DNA of 64,000 nucleotides from Strongylocentrotus droebachiensis (taxonomy: Eukaryota > Echinodermata > Echinoidea > Camarodonta > Strongylocentrotidae), in assembly GCA_035222895.1 (NCBI GenBank), contig JAVYIG010000309.1, positions 124,001 through 188,000 on the forward strand. Direction: 5' to 3'. Position 1 is the first letter of the stretch, and every line of letters begins with the position of its first letter. The translations under genes were made by a program, and so were the position numbers. Below, one piece after another: positions 13,501-22,685 of this stretch. The notes beneath the pieces were generated by a model. It was given only the letters and a program-made list of their open reading frames with translations. It had not been told where the DNA came from and ran no database searches.

Positions 13501-16500
13501 GCCTGTGCCAAAATTAAAAGAAATTGACATAACCAATCTTACGTTATCCGACACACAAAAAAGTGAAGAAATAAATAAAAATAAAGAAATAATAAAGAAG
13601 AAAGAAAATTCTGACGAAATCAATAGGTGGTCTGTTGATAACAGACCACCTAACAAGCCAGCTTTGACTTAATATCTGAACGGCATCTTGTTGGCATTGC
13701 ATAAAACTTCCCATCGATGGTAACCTCCCATGGAAACTTTTATTTGATTGGCTGTTTAGTGATGTTGCCATGGTACTTAATATCAATGGCAAAATTACAA
13801 TCAATAGGACTTTTTATGTGACAGGGCCCTGGACTTACAGTGTGTATAAAATGCGCAAGGGAAACCGAAGATAGGATGACCTGCAGATATATAGTCTTTA
13901 ACCACACTAAACTGTAGATAAAAAAAACCCCAATTGACTAATCAATTCTCTTATTCCTATAGGCTTAACACATGGCTCATTAATTCTAGAAGCAAGAGGT
14001 TAAGTGCGTTAGAAACACTGGAAAGAAAGAAAAATGAACCCCCCCCCCCCAAAGAAAACAAAGGCATGTACACATATATACTCACTATGAACATGACTGA
14101 CAAAGAAAGCGGACAAAATATACAGTTCCTCAGGTAGACAAAGGAACATCCCTTCACTGCTATTATGTAAAAATGTGTAGAACAGGTGTCACATGCATAT
14201 TCACTTTTTACATAATAGCAGTGAAGGGATGTTCCTTTGTCTACCTGAGGAACTGTATATTTTGTCCGCTTTCTTTGTCCGTCATATTCATAGTGACTGA
14301 TTATTCAGGGATGTAGTGCTATGAGTCTTAGTAGTCATAGTCTTAATGTTATCTGAAATCTGGTTAGTAATCCCTATAGAATGATGCAAACCATTAGTTG
14401 ACACCCACATTTAATTTATATATATATATATATATATGTATATTAGGCAACAATCAATATGAATGCAAGTAAAACCCCACAAATTCTAGGAAAAACAGAG
14501 AATTAGGAGACCTCCTTAAACCTGTAAAAATGGGGCAATCTGTAATACATCCGTGAAAAAGAAAATGTCTCCTCTGAATTGATGAGAATAAAATGATCAA
14601 CATTTGTGTTAGAGGGCTTTGCATACATAACAAGTAAATTATTCATACCCCTTGTAAATTTTAATGTTTTGTCTGTTTTTCGTAACTCAAGAATGCAGGG
14701 TGGACTGGTTGTATTAGGGCTTATTTTGTTAAATAAATGATTGTAAGCTTTTAAAAAAATCTCTCATACCTAAACAATTACAAAACTTGGTAAGGGTAGG
14801 AATAATGTACTGTAGTTGTTAACTATATATACATGCATAAATACAATTGTATACATTTCAGCTGCTCCAATGTAATTTCCAAAACGCAAGTGGTACTGGT
14901 ACACACAATTTGTACATTTCTACAGTTTACATTGCATATGATTCAGATTTTTACCAATCCAAGCAAATCTATTTAAACGGCCCTTAAAGTGGCCATTTTC
15001 CTTGCTTCCCAATGAGAGCTCATATAATGTGAAACCTGGCTGGAGTTGATATCTGAAAGCAGTGGTCACTGTTTACCATTTAGATAGACTCGTTACATAA
15101 TACACAAAAAGCCACACAGATGACTGACAAAAGAAAAATAGCAAGAAAGGAATAGATACAATATAGCATACTGTAGAAGGAATATCTTTATTTTCTCATA
15201 CTGCAAAAGCGAACCATATGTGTACCGATATACATGTAAATGTCATGTGAATTTTGATGCAGACCAATACATAATGGTATTTCCAGATACAACATAAAAC
15301 CAGCAAGAAATGTACATGGAACACAATACCGGTTTAAAGAACTGGCAGATCCAGATGTTGCATGAGGTGCGTGCATTCATTGTTTTCCCATAGCACTGGT
15401 GCTGATGGAAATGGAATCTTTTGTTATATAGCTGCTTTTTTTGTACAACTAAACAATTTATTTCAGATCCCATACGCCCGAAACCTTCAACTGTTTCAAA
15501 TGTCATACCAACACACATCGTTGTGCTACCGGTTCGCAGTTCATAGCCAGTACTACACATGCAGGTGAAGCTTCCTTTGTTGTTCATACAAACACTTTTT
15601 GCAGTATCACACGGAACACTTCCATCAGTGCATTCATTCACATCTGCTCAGAAATTATAGTACAGCAAATTTGAGCACGAGCATTGGATGAAAATAAGAT
15701 TCATAATAAGATGTACTGTATTAAAGCAAGTACTACTTCATTCAAAGTACATGAAAATCTTCCTTTAAAAGTAAAAACTTGGAAGGTTATTTGATCAATG
15801 ACCTGTTGATGAAATCAACATGACCTTCGACATAAGCATCCTATCTCAAGATAACATAATGTCTTCTTTCAAATAAAAAAGATTACATGATAAAATACAA
15901 TTCAAATAACTCTATGGAAAACTTAAATTTTCCTTTAAACAATAATTAGTCTGGGGATTGACCGATATGTGTATGACCTTTGACGTTATATGACCTGAAA
16001 TACATTGTGCATGATCTGTACTTTGTACATAAAGAGGAAGAAGATACATCTAAACACACTTTAAAAATAACAAAATGGAAATATAAACTCCAATAATAAG
16101 GTTAAGAATTTGTTTGGTTGGTTACTTAAGCACAATATCCTGTGCCTGATATATATCTTAGATTTTTGCTGATAATTAACAAATCCCTCTCCATGATAAA
16201 CGGATTCCACACAAGTACTTTGATAACAAAACCTAATTTCAAGACAAATCTAACATTTAACCATCAAAAGGATAAAGAGAATTTGGGACTTGCAAGGGCC
16301 TCCTGATATTTTATATATTGACTGAAAGTTCTTGCATTCGGTTTGGAAGGGGCATTGTAAAGTCAGCTAATCAGATAAATAATTTACAAAAACTATATAC
16401 TCCCCGTTCTACAACTATAAAGTTTCTAGTGGTTTCTAGTTGGAAGGGGCATTGTAATGTCAGCTAATCAAATAAATAATTTACAAAAACTATATAACCC

Positions 16501-19500
16501 CCGTTCTACAACTATAAAGTTTCTATCAGATCCCATACGCCCAAAACCTTTAACTGTTTCAAATGTCATACCATCACATATCGTTGTGCTACCAGTTTGC
16601 AGTTCATAGCCAGTATTACACATGCAGGTGAAGCTTCCTTTGTTGTTCATACAAACACTTTTTGCAGTATCACACGGAACGCTTACATCAGTGCATTCAT
16701 TCACATCTGCTCAGAAGTTATAGTACAGCAAATTTGAGCAAGAGCATTGAATGAAAATACGATTCATAATAAGATCGTAAGATGTAGTAAGGAAGCACCA
16801 CTTCATCCAAAGTACATAAAAATCTTCCTTTAGAAATAAACCTTGAAGGTTATTTGATCAATGACCTGTTGATGAAATGTGATCATGATGCTCAAATACA
16901 TGGATATCAATAATGTGCATAAATTCCGAGGGAATAAACATGCATACCTAGTAAAAATACTATTCCTTTCGTCACTAAGAAAAGTTACACTACCCTACAA
17001 TATATTTTTTGCTGCTTTGTTTCATTAATGTACCTCAAACATAATGTTGTGAGCAAGAAAAGTGATTATCATGACCAAATGAATCTAATGTGTTTTTATT
17101 TTATCATATAGAATACAACATATATGCATTTCCCCTAGACTTCAGCCCAACTTGTATATGGTTTTGTACTCGATGGATCAAATACAGAACCTACAGGAGT
17201 GATAAAACATGAATGACAATAGGATAAGAAATATATATCAATTATAATATTCTAACAAGATGATCCATGATAAAAAATGGCTATGTGATGGTGGTGGTGG
17301 TTATGACAGGGCCATTACCTAAGAAAAGTCAACAGAATATTCACAGAATTAGACATTCATGTTAAGGTTATGTCATATTCAGGACTGAATATGAATGTTA
17401 ACATGCACATTGCTATTAAATTCAAAATGCAACTCAATTTAACTACATGCAACAAATCACTTCTAACTAAGATGTCTGGCATATCAAACTAAAACTTAAA
17501 ATAAAAGAAATACACCATTCCCCATGGTCCCCGTATACCCAAGTATAGTGTATATAAAAAGACATGAAATTTTGTGATACAATAAGGTTAACATTAATAT
17601 CCAGTATTACACATGGAAATAAAGTATCTTTTGTTGTTCAAATTTTGTTTTCACATTCTAACATTGTGCTAAGGAATTTCTATGTAGATATCATATGACA
17701 GCATAACAAAAATAATGGACAGCCATTGCAGTAAATACACTTAATCTCAACAGTATTTTTAATCAGGCTATTGTAGACACATAACAAAATGTGGAAAATA
17801 TGTTGTAACCAGTATCCAACCTGAACTAATTTCAATTGTTTATATAAGAAATCTAAAGAGAGAGAGAGGGAGGGGAAGAGAATGAGAGGAGGCAGGAGGG
17901 TATATGACAAGATTTAATCTACCATTCCAACCATGTCCCATAATAATTGAAGTGTCCCCATGAATGATATCACAAAAAATGTACCTGTTTCACAATTGGT
18001 TCCTTCATATCCTGTTCCGGTACAGTCACACGTATAACTGTTTATGCCATATCTGCATGTTCCGCCATTCCTACAGGGCATAGAGGCACAATCAACCATG
18101 TCTGCAAACAGAAAGAAAAGTCCAAGATTATATCTCTCTTATTTTCCTTAAGATATATGACAGAGGAGACAAAATTGGTGTTTAAAGTGTGCCAAACATA
18201 AAACATGCTTGCATGGAACCCAAGTTGGCCACATAGTACCTATATGTTATAGTCCAAAATTAGAAATAGTATAATTAAAATACAATTTTAATCTATTTCA
18301 GTTTACCTTCTTGTATATCTCAGAAGTAAATCAATTGATATTAAACATAATTAAGCACACAGGGCTTAACCCTGAAAAGGCCGGGCTATTTGAGGTCTTA
18401 GTACGGCCGGGGGGGGGGGGGCATTATGGCCCCCCTTAAGATCTCGGCCGTGAAACGGCCGATCTCCGCGAAAATTTGCATGCATGTCAAGTGAAGTGTA
18501 TAGAATACTATGATAATTTCAATTTTTTGAAAAATTTACTCATTTGCATATTTATTGTAATTTATGCAAATAAGGTCATACAAATCACAGTTTTACCCAT
18601 AAATCATATATTATTCATATTTAAGCATTATTTTTCACTACATATATTCATTAGACCATTTGGAATAATAATACGTCAAACAAATTTGGAATAGTCAGCT
18701 TAATCCTTATGTTATCTCTTATTTTGATTATTTATTATGTATTTCATTGTTTTTTAACTTATGTATTTTATTGTTTTATGTTGTTTTATTTCATTTCTAA
18801 CTACAATTCAACTATTTTGACAACCAAAACAACCACTTAAACATCAAACAAGACCCAATAACCAATGTTTGATCTATTTTTAGGAAAATTGACTTTCCCA
18901 TATGTTTTGTACACAAATCACGAAATTGAGCGATTTTCGGGCTGACATGCAAAGACAAAAGGTCACATGACCTTGTAACTATAGGGCCGATTTTCAAAAA
19001 AATTGTTTTAAAAGATGCGCAAGACTCTAAAGAAAAAAGTCAGCGGGCGGCGGGGCGCCATCCATATGCGTTCTTGAAGATAAGATTATTATTATTAGGA
19101 ATAAAGTTTTGGAATAAAAATGATAGTCAAGCAGGCTTTTTCTTCAAAAAATGTATTTTAATTTCTATTTAATAATGCTATTTGCAAAGTGCATGTGGAC
19201 GTCAACTCAATTTTACTAAAAGCTTATAAAATGAAGCTATATAAAAGAATATGTTAATAATTGTACGAAAACTACAAGCTTTTCTACATTGTGTCGCAAA
19301 ATGAACATCTACATGACATATTCTTCTTTTTCTAAATAGATATTAGGGACCGTGGAGAAGCATCTGGAAGATAATAAACAGACCTAAGGAAAAGCTCAAG
19401 AACATTTCACGAAAGAAAGGGATTATCTTGTACAAATTTCATATGTTTATAAAAACTTGCAAGACTCAGTTTGATTCAGATGTTCACAGTTTAAAGCACG

Positions 19501-21463
19501 CATACATACACAATGAATGAGGTAACATCTAAAAAGCAATCACCCATAAGAAAATCATTTCCTTCTTTTGGCTTTTTGGCAAAATTGAACTGAAATACTG
19601 ATATTTATATTAAATTTGGTATAATAGTTAAAAATGGTTGAAAATTTGCGATGAACTTACCTAGTGTAGTGGTTGGTCCCATTGCTTATTTTTTAAAGTG
19701 ATAAAAAGAAAAAAAGAGAGTGTGAGAGAGAGAGAGAGAAAAGGGGATACAGGTGAACAAATAGAAAAGATGATAGAGCTTTTACATTAAAAATAAATTA
19801 CAGTTGGTGCTACACATTTTTTTTTAATCAGTAAACTTTATATTATTGTGTAACTAGATTAGGACTTTAATTTACCCATATTTCACCCAGTAATGAAGCA
19901 GATTAGGCAAAAATATTAATCCGCCGACCTTCTTTCTTATGACAAAGGCATTTGAAAATTTAAAGAATTTTACAATTTTTCTCAGATTTTTCTTCTTCTT
20001 TATATCCATGACCTATTTCATAATTCCATATAAACTCTCACACCCGCTCATAAATATGGATATACTCCTTTATCAACTACCAGAAAAAGGAAATTAATGT
20101 TTTCCATAATGATGAGTTTATCACAACTAATGAATCGTTGTTTGGAAGAAGAAAACATTGTGTTTAATCCATTAGCACAGAAAGATATCTATAATTTTCT
20201 CATTCTTTATCAGATTAAAAAAAATTCCACTCATGTGTTTCTCTCATTTTTTACCTTGATGTAATCAAAGTTGTTGCCAGGATAGACATCTCTTTATAGA
20301 AGGTCAAAGTGCATTATGCACATAAATCTAGGACCTTGATCATTTTTTTTCAATTCTAGATTTCGAACACTTTGCAAACTAGTAATTTTGCTATAAATCT
20401 TATTTCATTATTATGGAAATGTGAAATAAAGCTGTTCACCGCATTAGCACACTAATAATAAATACCTACATTTCCTACAGATTAAACTGAATTTTGTCTA
20501 CTATTATATTTCACTAAAATTAAGCAATTTCATCTCTCTAGAATAAAAACTGTGGTTTATGATAAACAATTAACTCACTTGTTTCTCCATTTGTTGCTCC
20601 AAACAGAAAACCTACATATTGGGAAAGAGAGAATAAATTAAATTATTTTGATCCATTTGACTCTTTCACACAGTACAATAATAAAGTACCATCTCCATTA
20701 ATTGTATCATAAATGTTCAAGAGTCTAATTCTATTCACCGGGCTGTGCTGACAAGTGCTCCGTGGTAATTTCCCCAAGTTTAAACTACTTAACTTCAACT
20801 CTGGACCAAACATTATACCTAACCGTAGCCTTTACCCTAAATATAACCTAAACCTCAATTACAATTACTTGATGACAAAATACAGACTGAAGCAATTGTC
20901 ACTGGAGCAAATATTGGATCACTGTCATTTTGATGCAGAGCTTCGAGGTGCACGAGTACATATACCTAATACATGATGTCCCTGATAAACAAAACCAAAG
21001 TTTTGGGGTAAATTACTCTATAATAACTTTTTTAATTTAATTAATGTGTATATCTTGATAAATCATGCATGGGCGCTGTCAGACTGTCTAAAGTTTAATT
21101 GCCAGTAGCCCTTTTGTCCAAAATAAGCAGATAGCTGTTGCTTTTGGTTCATTATGGTTGTGGGAAAAACAAAATTGAAATTATCAACTACTTAATAAAA
21201 ACATCAACACAATTTTGATGTTATGCATATTCCAAATGACAGGATGATTTTCAAGATAGAAGAATCAGGCATGACCAAGCAGGCAATACAATTTGCAATC
21301 GTTTTTTTCCTTGAGGAAACGAAAGATTTGGAATTAATCAGTAAATTACCGATAATCAGGTGCCCTTTTTCTGGGACACACCTAACTGTAAATACTAGAT
21401 TAGGAATAACAAACCTGTCAATATGAGCACCGAACACAGACACTTTCCTCCTCTCGAAACCAT
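4446..21463 (-). CDS. Gene 2: EGF-FN3 receptor paralog, 12 exons, 3' part outside window
   Basis: Twelve exons on the minus strand join in frame to 478 codons and continue past the left edge. Predicted order: signal peptide and linker (1-35), EGF (36-74), two calcium-binding EGFs (75-119, 120-164), a third calcium-binding EGF (165-211), EGF (212-249), FN3 (250-343), FN3 (344-443) and half of a third FN3 (444-478). Introns align with gene 1 at both ends, so this is a tandem duplicate. Unlike gene 1 there is no Ig or laminin-type EGF exon. The equivalents of gene 1 exons 17-23 must lie outside the window, so whether it has a transmembrane segment or tyrosine tail is unknown. No frame-breaking lesion was seen in the exons. 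Confidence 0.83.
4911..5020 (-). repeat. tRNA-derived SINE remnant
   Basis: The minus strand has an A-box-like TGGTTCAGTG and a B-box-like GGATCAAAACC at tRNA-like spacing, but no cloverleaf that I would call a tRNA gene. Confidence 0.5.
6547..6702 (-). CDS. Gene 2 exon 11: FN3 domain 2, second half
   Basis: A 156-nt exon, the same length as gene 1 exon 15: [17 protein letters not shown], then a [10 protein letters not shown] ending. Acceptor TTAAAG|T, donor G|GTATGT. Confidence 0.86.
7791..7934 (-). CDS. Gene 2 exon 10: FN3 domain 2, first half
   Basis: A 144-nt exon, the same length as gene 1 exon 14: [27 protein letters not shown]. Donor G|GTAAGT. Confidence 0.86.
8331..8612 (-). CDS. 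Gene 2 exon 9: FN3 domain 1
   Basis: A 282-nt phase 1-1 exon paralogous to gene 1 exon 13: [12 protein letters not shown], then [15 protein letters not shown]. By eye roughly three-quarters of residues are identical. Donor A|GTATGA. It follows the EGF directly, with no Ig exon between. Confidence 0.86.
8671..8735 (+). repeat. tRNA-derived SINE head, shared by both paralogs
   Basis: TAGTCTAGTGG (A-box-like) and GGGTTCAAGCCCT (B-box-like). The same element lies at 47,164-47,228 next to the equivalent FN3 exon, so it predates the gene duplication. Confidence 0.6.
9717..9830 (-). CDS. Gene 2 exon 8: EGF-like module 5
   Basis: A 114-nt phase 1-1 exon: [16 protein letters not shown], then [11 protein letters not shown]. 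It matches gene 1 exons 4 and 7, but the conserved glycine of NGGTC is tryptophan, an unusual change in the EGF core. Confidence 0.85.
10527..10725 (+). repeat. Retroelement 3' end with (TTGAA)n tail and internal duplication
   Basis: Two copies of an ACTGTTTTTAATG..TTTTTATATGATACA unit are followed by AATAAAACCGAAATTGAATTG. This resembles a LINE or SINE tail. No coding part was seen. Confidence 0.5.
11110..11530. repeat. Intron segment duplicated at 13,985-14,560
   Basis: Both contain GGAAAGAAAGAA, a poly-C run, AAAGAAAACAAAGGCATGTACAC, GACACCCAC, an (AT)n run and GAATGCAAGTAAAA in the same order. This fits tandem duplication of a calcium-binding EGF exon together with its flanking intron. 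Confidence 0.75.
11372..11395. repeat. (AT)n microsatellite
   Basis: An uninterrupted AT run in an intron of gene 2. A similar run near 14,416-14,440 lies at the equivalent place in the duplicated intron segment. Confidence 0.9.
11838..11894 (-). pseudogene. Truncated EGF exon relic
   Basis: The minus strand reads [18 protein letters not shown] and then TGA. This is the second half of an EGF module without its first cysteines or a donor site. It lies next to the intact exon at 11,960 and is not part of the spliced frame. Confidence 0.75.
11960..12100 (-). CDS. Gene 2 exon 7: calcium-binding EGF module 4
   Basis: A 141-nt phase 1-1 exon: [14 protein letters not shown], then [12 protein letters not shown] with the hydroxylation consensus. 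Acceptor CTTGCAG|A, donor A|GTATGA. Confidence 0.86.
12253..13651. mobile_element. Noncoding element bounded by AGGTGGTCTGT inverted ends
   Basis: AGGTGGTCTGTC at the left, and ACAGACCACCT at the right. The right end also forms a 12-bp hairpin with a 3-nt loop (13,625-13,651). The interior has GAT repeats near 12,340-12,450 and TGACCTTTGA motifs. No open transposase frame. A terminal hairpin is also seen in Helitrons, but the ends do not settle the class. Confidence 0.6.
14082..14296. repeat. Near-perfect 92-bp inverted repeat (long hairpin)
   Basis: Arms 14,082-14,173 and 14,205-14,296 are reverse complements with about two mismatches, separated by a 31-nt loop. The structure interrupts the intron segment that is collinear at 11,220. 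Confidence 0.88.
15509..15643 (-). CDS. Gene 2 exon 6: calcium-binding EGF module 3
   Basis: A 135-nt phase 1-1 exon: [12 protein letters not shown], then [12 protein letters not shown] and a [13 protein letters not shown] end. Acceptor GAGCAG|A, donor G|GTATGA. It differs from exon 5 at only a few residues. Confidence 0.86.
16572..16706 (-). CDS. Gene 2 exon 5: calcium-binding EGF module 2
   Basis: A 135-nt phase 1-1 exon: [12 protein letters not shown] start (calcium ligands D, N, E), then [12 protein letters not shown], the Asn/Asp-hydroxylation consensus. Donor G|GTATGA. It is a recent duplicate of exon 6, with 1,063 bases between their ends. Confidence 0.86.
17593..17642 (-). pseudogene. 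Degenerate calcium-binding EGF exon relic
   Basis: The minus strand aligns with the middle of exons 5 and 6 (AACAACAAA..., ATGTGTAATACTGG). A conserved cysteine codon is now serine, and TAA follows TGY. It is a dead third copy of the same module. Confidence 0.72.
17985..18101 (-). CDS. Gene 2 exon 4: EGF-like module 1
   Basis: A 117-nt phase 1-1 exon: [19 protein letters not shown], then [16 protein letters not shown]. Acceptor TTTGCAG|A, donor AG|GTACAT. It has no close counterpart in gene 1. Confidence 0.83.
18362..19060. repeat. Interspersed repeat with GGGCTTAACCC-type end
   Basis: Shares ATCTCGGCCGTGAAACG, GCATGCATGTCAAGTG and a long AT-rich body with 43,048-43,765, but at a different position in the gene. 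It is therefore a dispersed element and not a product of the gene duplication. Confidence 0.72.
19340..19474 (+). pseudogene. Decayed copy of the coiled-coil exon fragment, antisense to gene 2
   Basis: Same length and same TAG-flanked start as 60,538-60,672. It reads [11 protein letters not shown] and then TAA, after which the frame continues [13 protein letters not shown] to a shared TGA. Most differences between the copies change the amino acid, as expected without selection. Confidence 0.5.
19661..19684 (-). CDS. Gene 2 exon 3: 24-nt microexon
   Basis: Identical in all 24 bases to gene 1 exon 3. Acceptor AATAAG|C, donor TAG|GTAAGT. Confidence 0.77.
   Translation of the reverse strand, partial: QWDQPLH
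20579..20611 (-). CDS. Gene 2 exon 2: 33-nt microexon
   Basis: Acceptor ATATGTAG|G, donor CAA|GTGAGT. It encodes about [10 protein letters not shown], the end of the signal peptide. Confidence 0.77.
20745..20975 (+). repeat. Conserved noncoding or repeat block, pair with 62,105-62,335
   Basis: Contains GGGCTGTGCTGACAAGTG and a CCTAACC/CCTAAAT-rich segment. Open frames of 60-70 codons exist on the plus strand in both copies, but the composition looks like a dispersed repeat and no domain is seen. Confidence 0.45.
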
Positions 21464-21488
21464 CTTGATGATCTTCTCTCTTGCACTC
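21415..21488 (-). CDS. Gene 2 exon 1: start codon and signal peptide core
   Basis: The ATG at 21,463-21,461 gives [17 protein letters not shown]. The context and donor (CAG|GTTTGT) match gene 1. CAG precedes the exon here too, so a noncoding upstream exon is possible. Confidence 0.79.
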
Positions 21489-22470
21489 CTGTATCATACA
21501 TTAAAAGTAGAAGAAGATAAACCAGCGAGCCGGCATAAATGTTCAAGTTCAAGTTTTTTATCTCATTAAAAAGTCTCAGATGACAGTTCGGCATAACATT
21601 ATTAAGCTGGCGTACGAATGATATAAATTAAAATAATAAACACTAAAGCAATCTATGTGGTAGATTTTGATGAAATGTTGTCTGTGCAGATCTTCTCGAT
21701 AGTTTTACATTACTTGCATCAAATTAAAAAATTTGTTAGAGGACAGTTTTCATCAGGATATTAAAATATTTATGTATTTTTTAATTGGTAATCTTATAAT
21801 CAAAGTACTTTCAATGATGTTTAAACACTGACTGGTTATATACAGTGTACACAGGCGCGTACGCAGGGGGGGGGGGGGGGGGGGTTGAACCCCACCTTGG
21901 TTATTTTGTTGTTGTTTTTGTAATTATAAAAAAAATATAAGAAAAAATATACCAATGGCTGACCTAAAAAAAGTCGGCCTTACCCCCCCCCCCCCCCAAC
22001 GGAGCAAAATGTCAATTTTTCAAATTTTGAGACCAAAAAAAAAAAAGTGTCCTCTTAACCCCCCCCCCCCCCCCCCCCCGCTTATTCAGCGACTGGCTGA
22101 GTCGTTGCGATTTTAAAGAAAAATGTTAACCCCCCCCCCCCCTTGAAAAAAAAATACTGCGTACGCGCCTGAGTGTACATGTACATGTAGTTTACCCAAC
22201 TCATAACCTTTCTTTATCATATATACATGTACATACAAACTAGTCCCGTACAAATTTTGATCACTATTAATTTGTATACTGGGTTTCAATTGATAAATAC
22301 TTGAACACACATGTACATGTAGTTTCAACATGTACATCCTACTATCAATGCAAGATACAAACCGGGAAGTTGGAATAACTTAAATTCCTTGGACCTCTAT
22401 ACCATGCTGATAATCTGCGTAGTACTATTGAATTCCCTCCTGTAGTATTACCCAACTTTGGTAGCTTCTA
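21489..22470. promoter_or_regulatory. Upstream block shared by both genes (5' flank or 5' UTR/intron)
   Basis: Sequence immediately upstream of gene 2 exon 1 aligns, outside the insertion at 21,852-22,171, with 62,847-63,463 upstream of gene 1. No TATA box or defined start was identified. It marks the far end of the duplicated unit. Confidence 0.45.
21852..22171. mobile_element. hAT-like MITE with perfect 8-bp target duplication
   Basis: Terminal repeats CAGGCGCGTACGCAG / CTGCGTACGCGCCTG, flanked by AGTGTACA on both sides (21,844-21,851 and 22,172-22,179). The paralogous site near 63,165 is empty. 320 bp, noncoding, with poly-G and poly-C runs. Confidence 0.9.
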
Positions 22471-22581
22471 ATAATTAAATTATGTGTGACCTTGAATTAT
22501 ATTTTATTGTAAAGAAGGACTAATACCCTGTCTAATGATACCATTTTCATAATTGTGCTGCTAAGGCTGACTGAACAGCAG

Positions 22582-22685
22582 GCTTTAAAAAAAAAAGGGG
22601 GAGGGGGTAATGAGAACTTTTTTTTTTGGGGGGGGGGTTTCATCCTAAATCAACCCCCCCCCCCCCCCCCCGCTGCGTACGCGTC
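22582..22685. mobile_element. Degraded hAT-like MITE
   Basis: The right end CTGCGTACGCGTCTG matches the family at 21,852. The left end is unclear (CAGCAGGC...). Internal poly-G and poly-C. Confidence 0.5.

Noticed and set aside
20755..20976. A 73-codon plus-strand open frame with a similar frame at 62,133
   Set aside because: It is conserved only because the whole segment is duplicated. The composition resembles a CCTAA-rich dispersed repeat and one copy is shortened by a stop.
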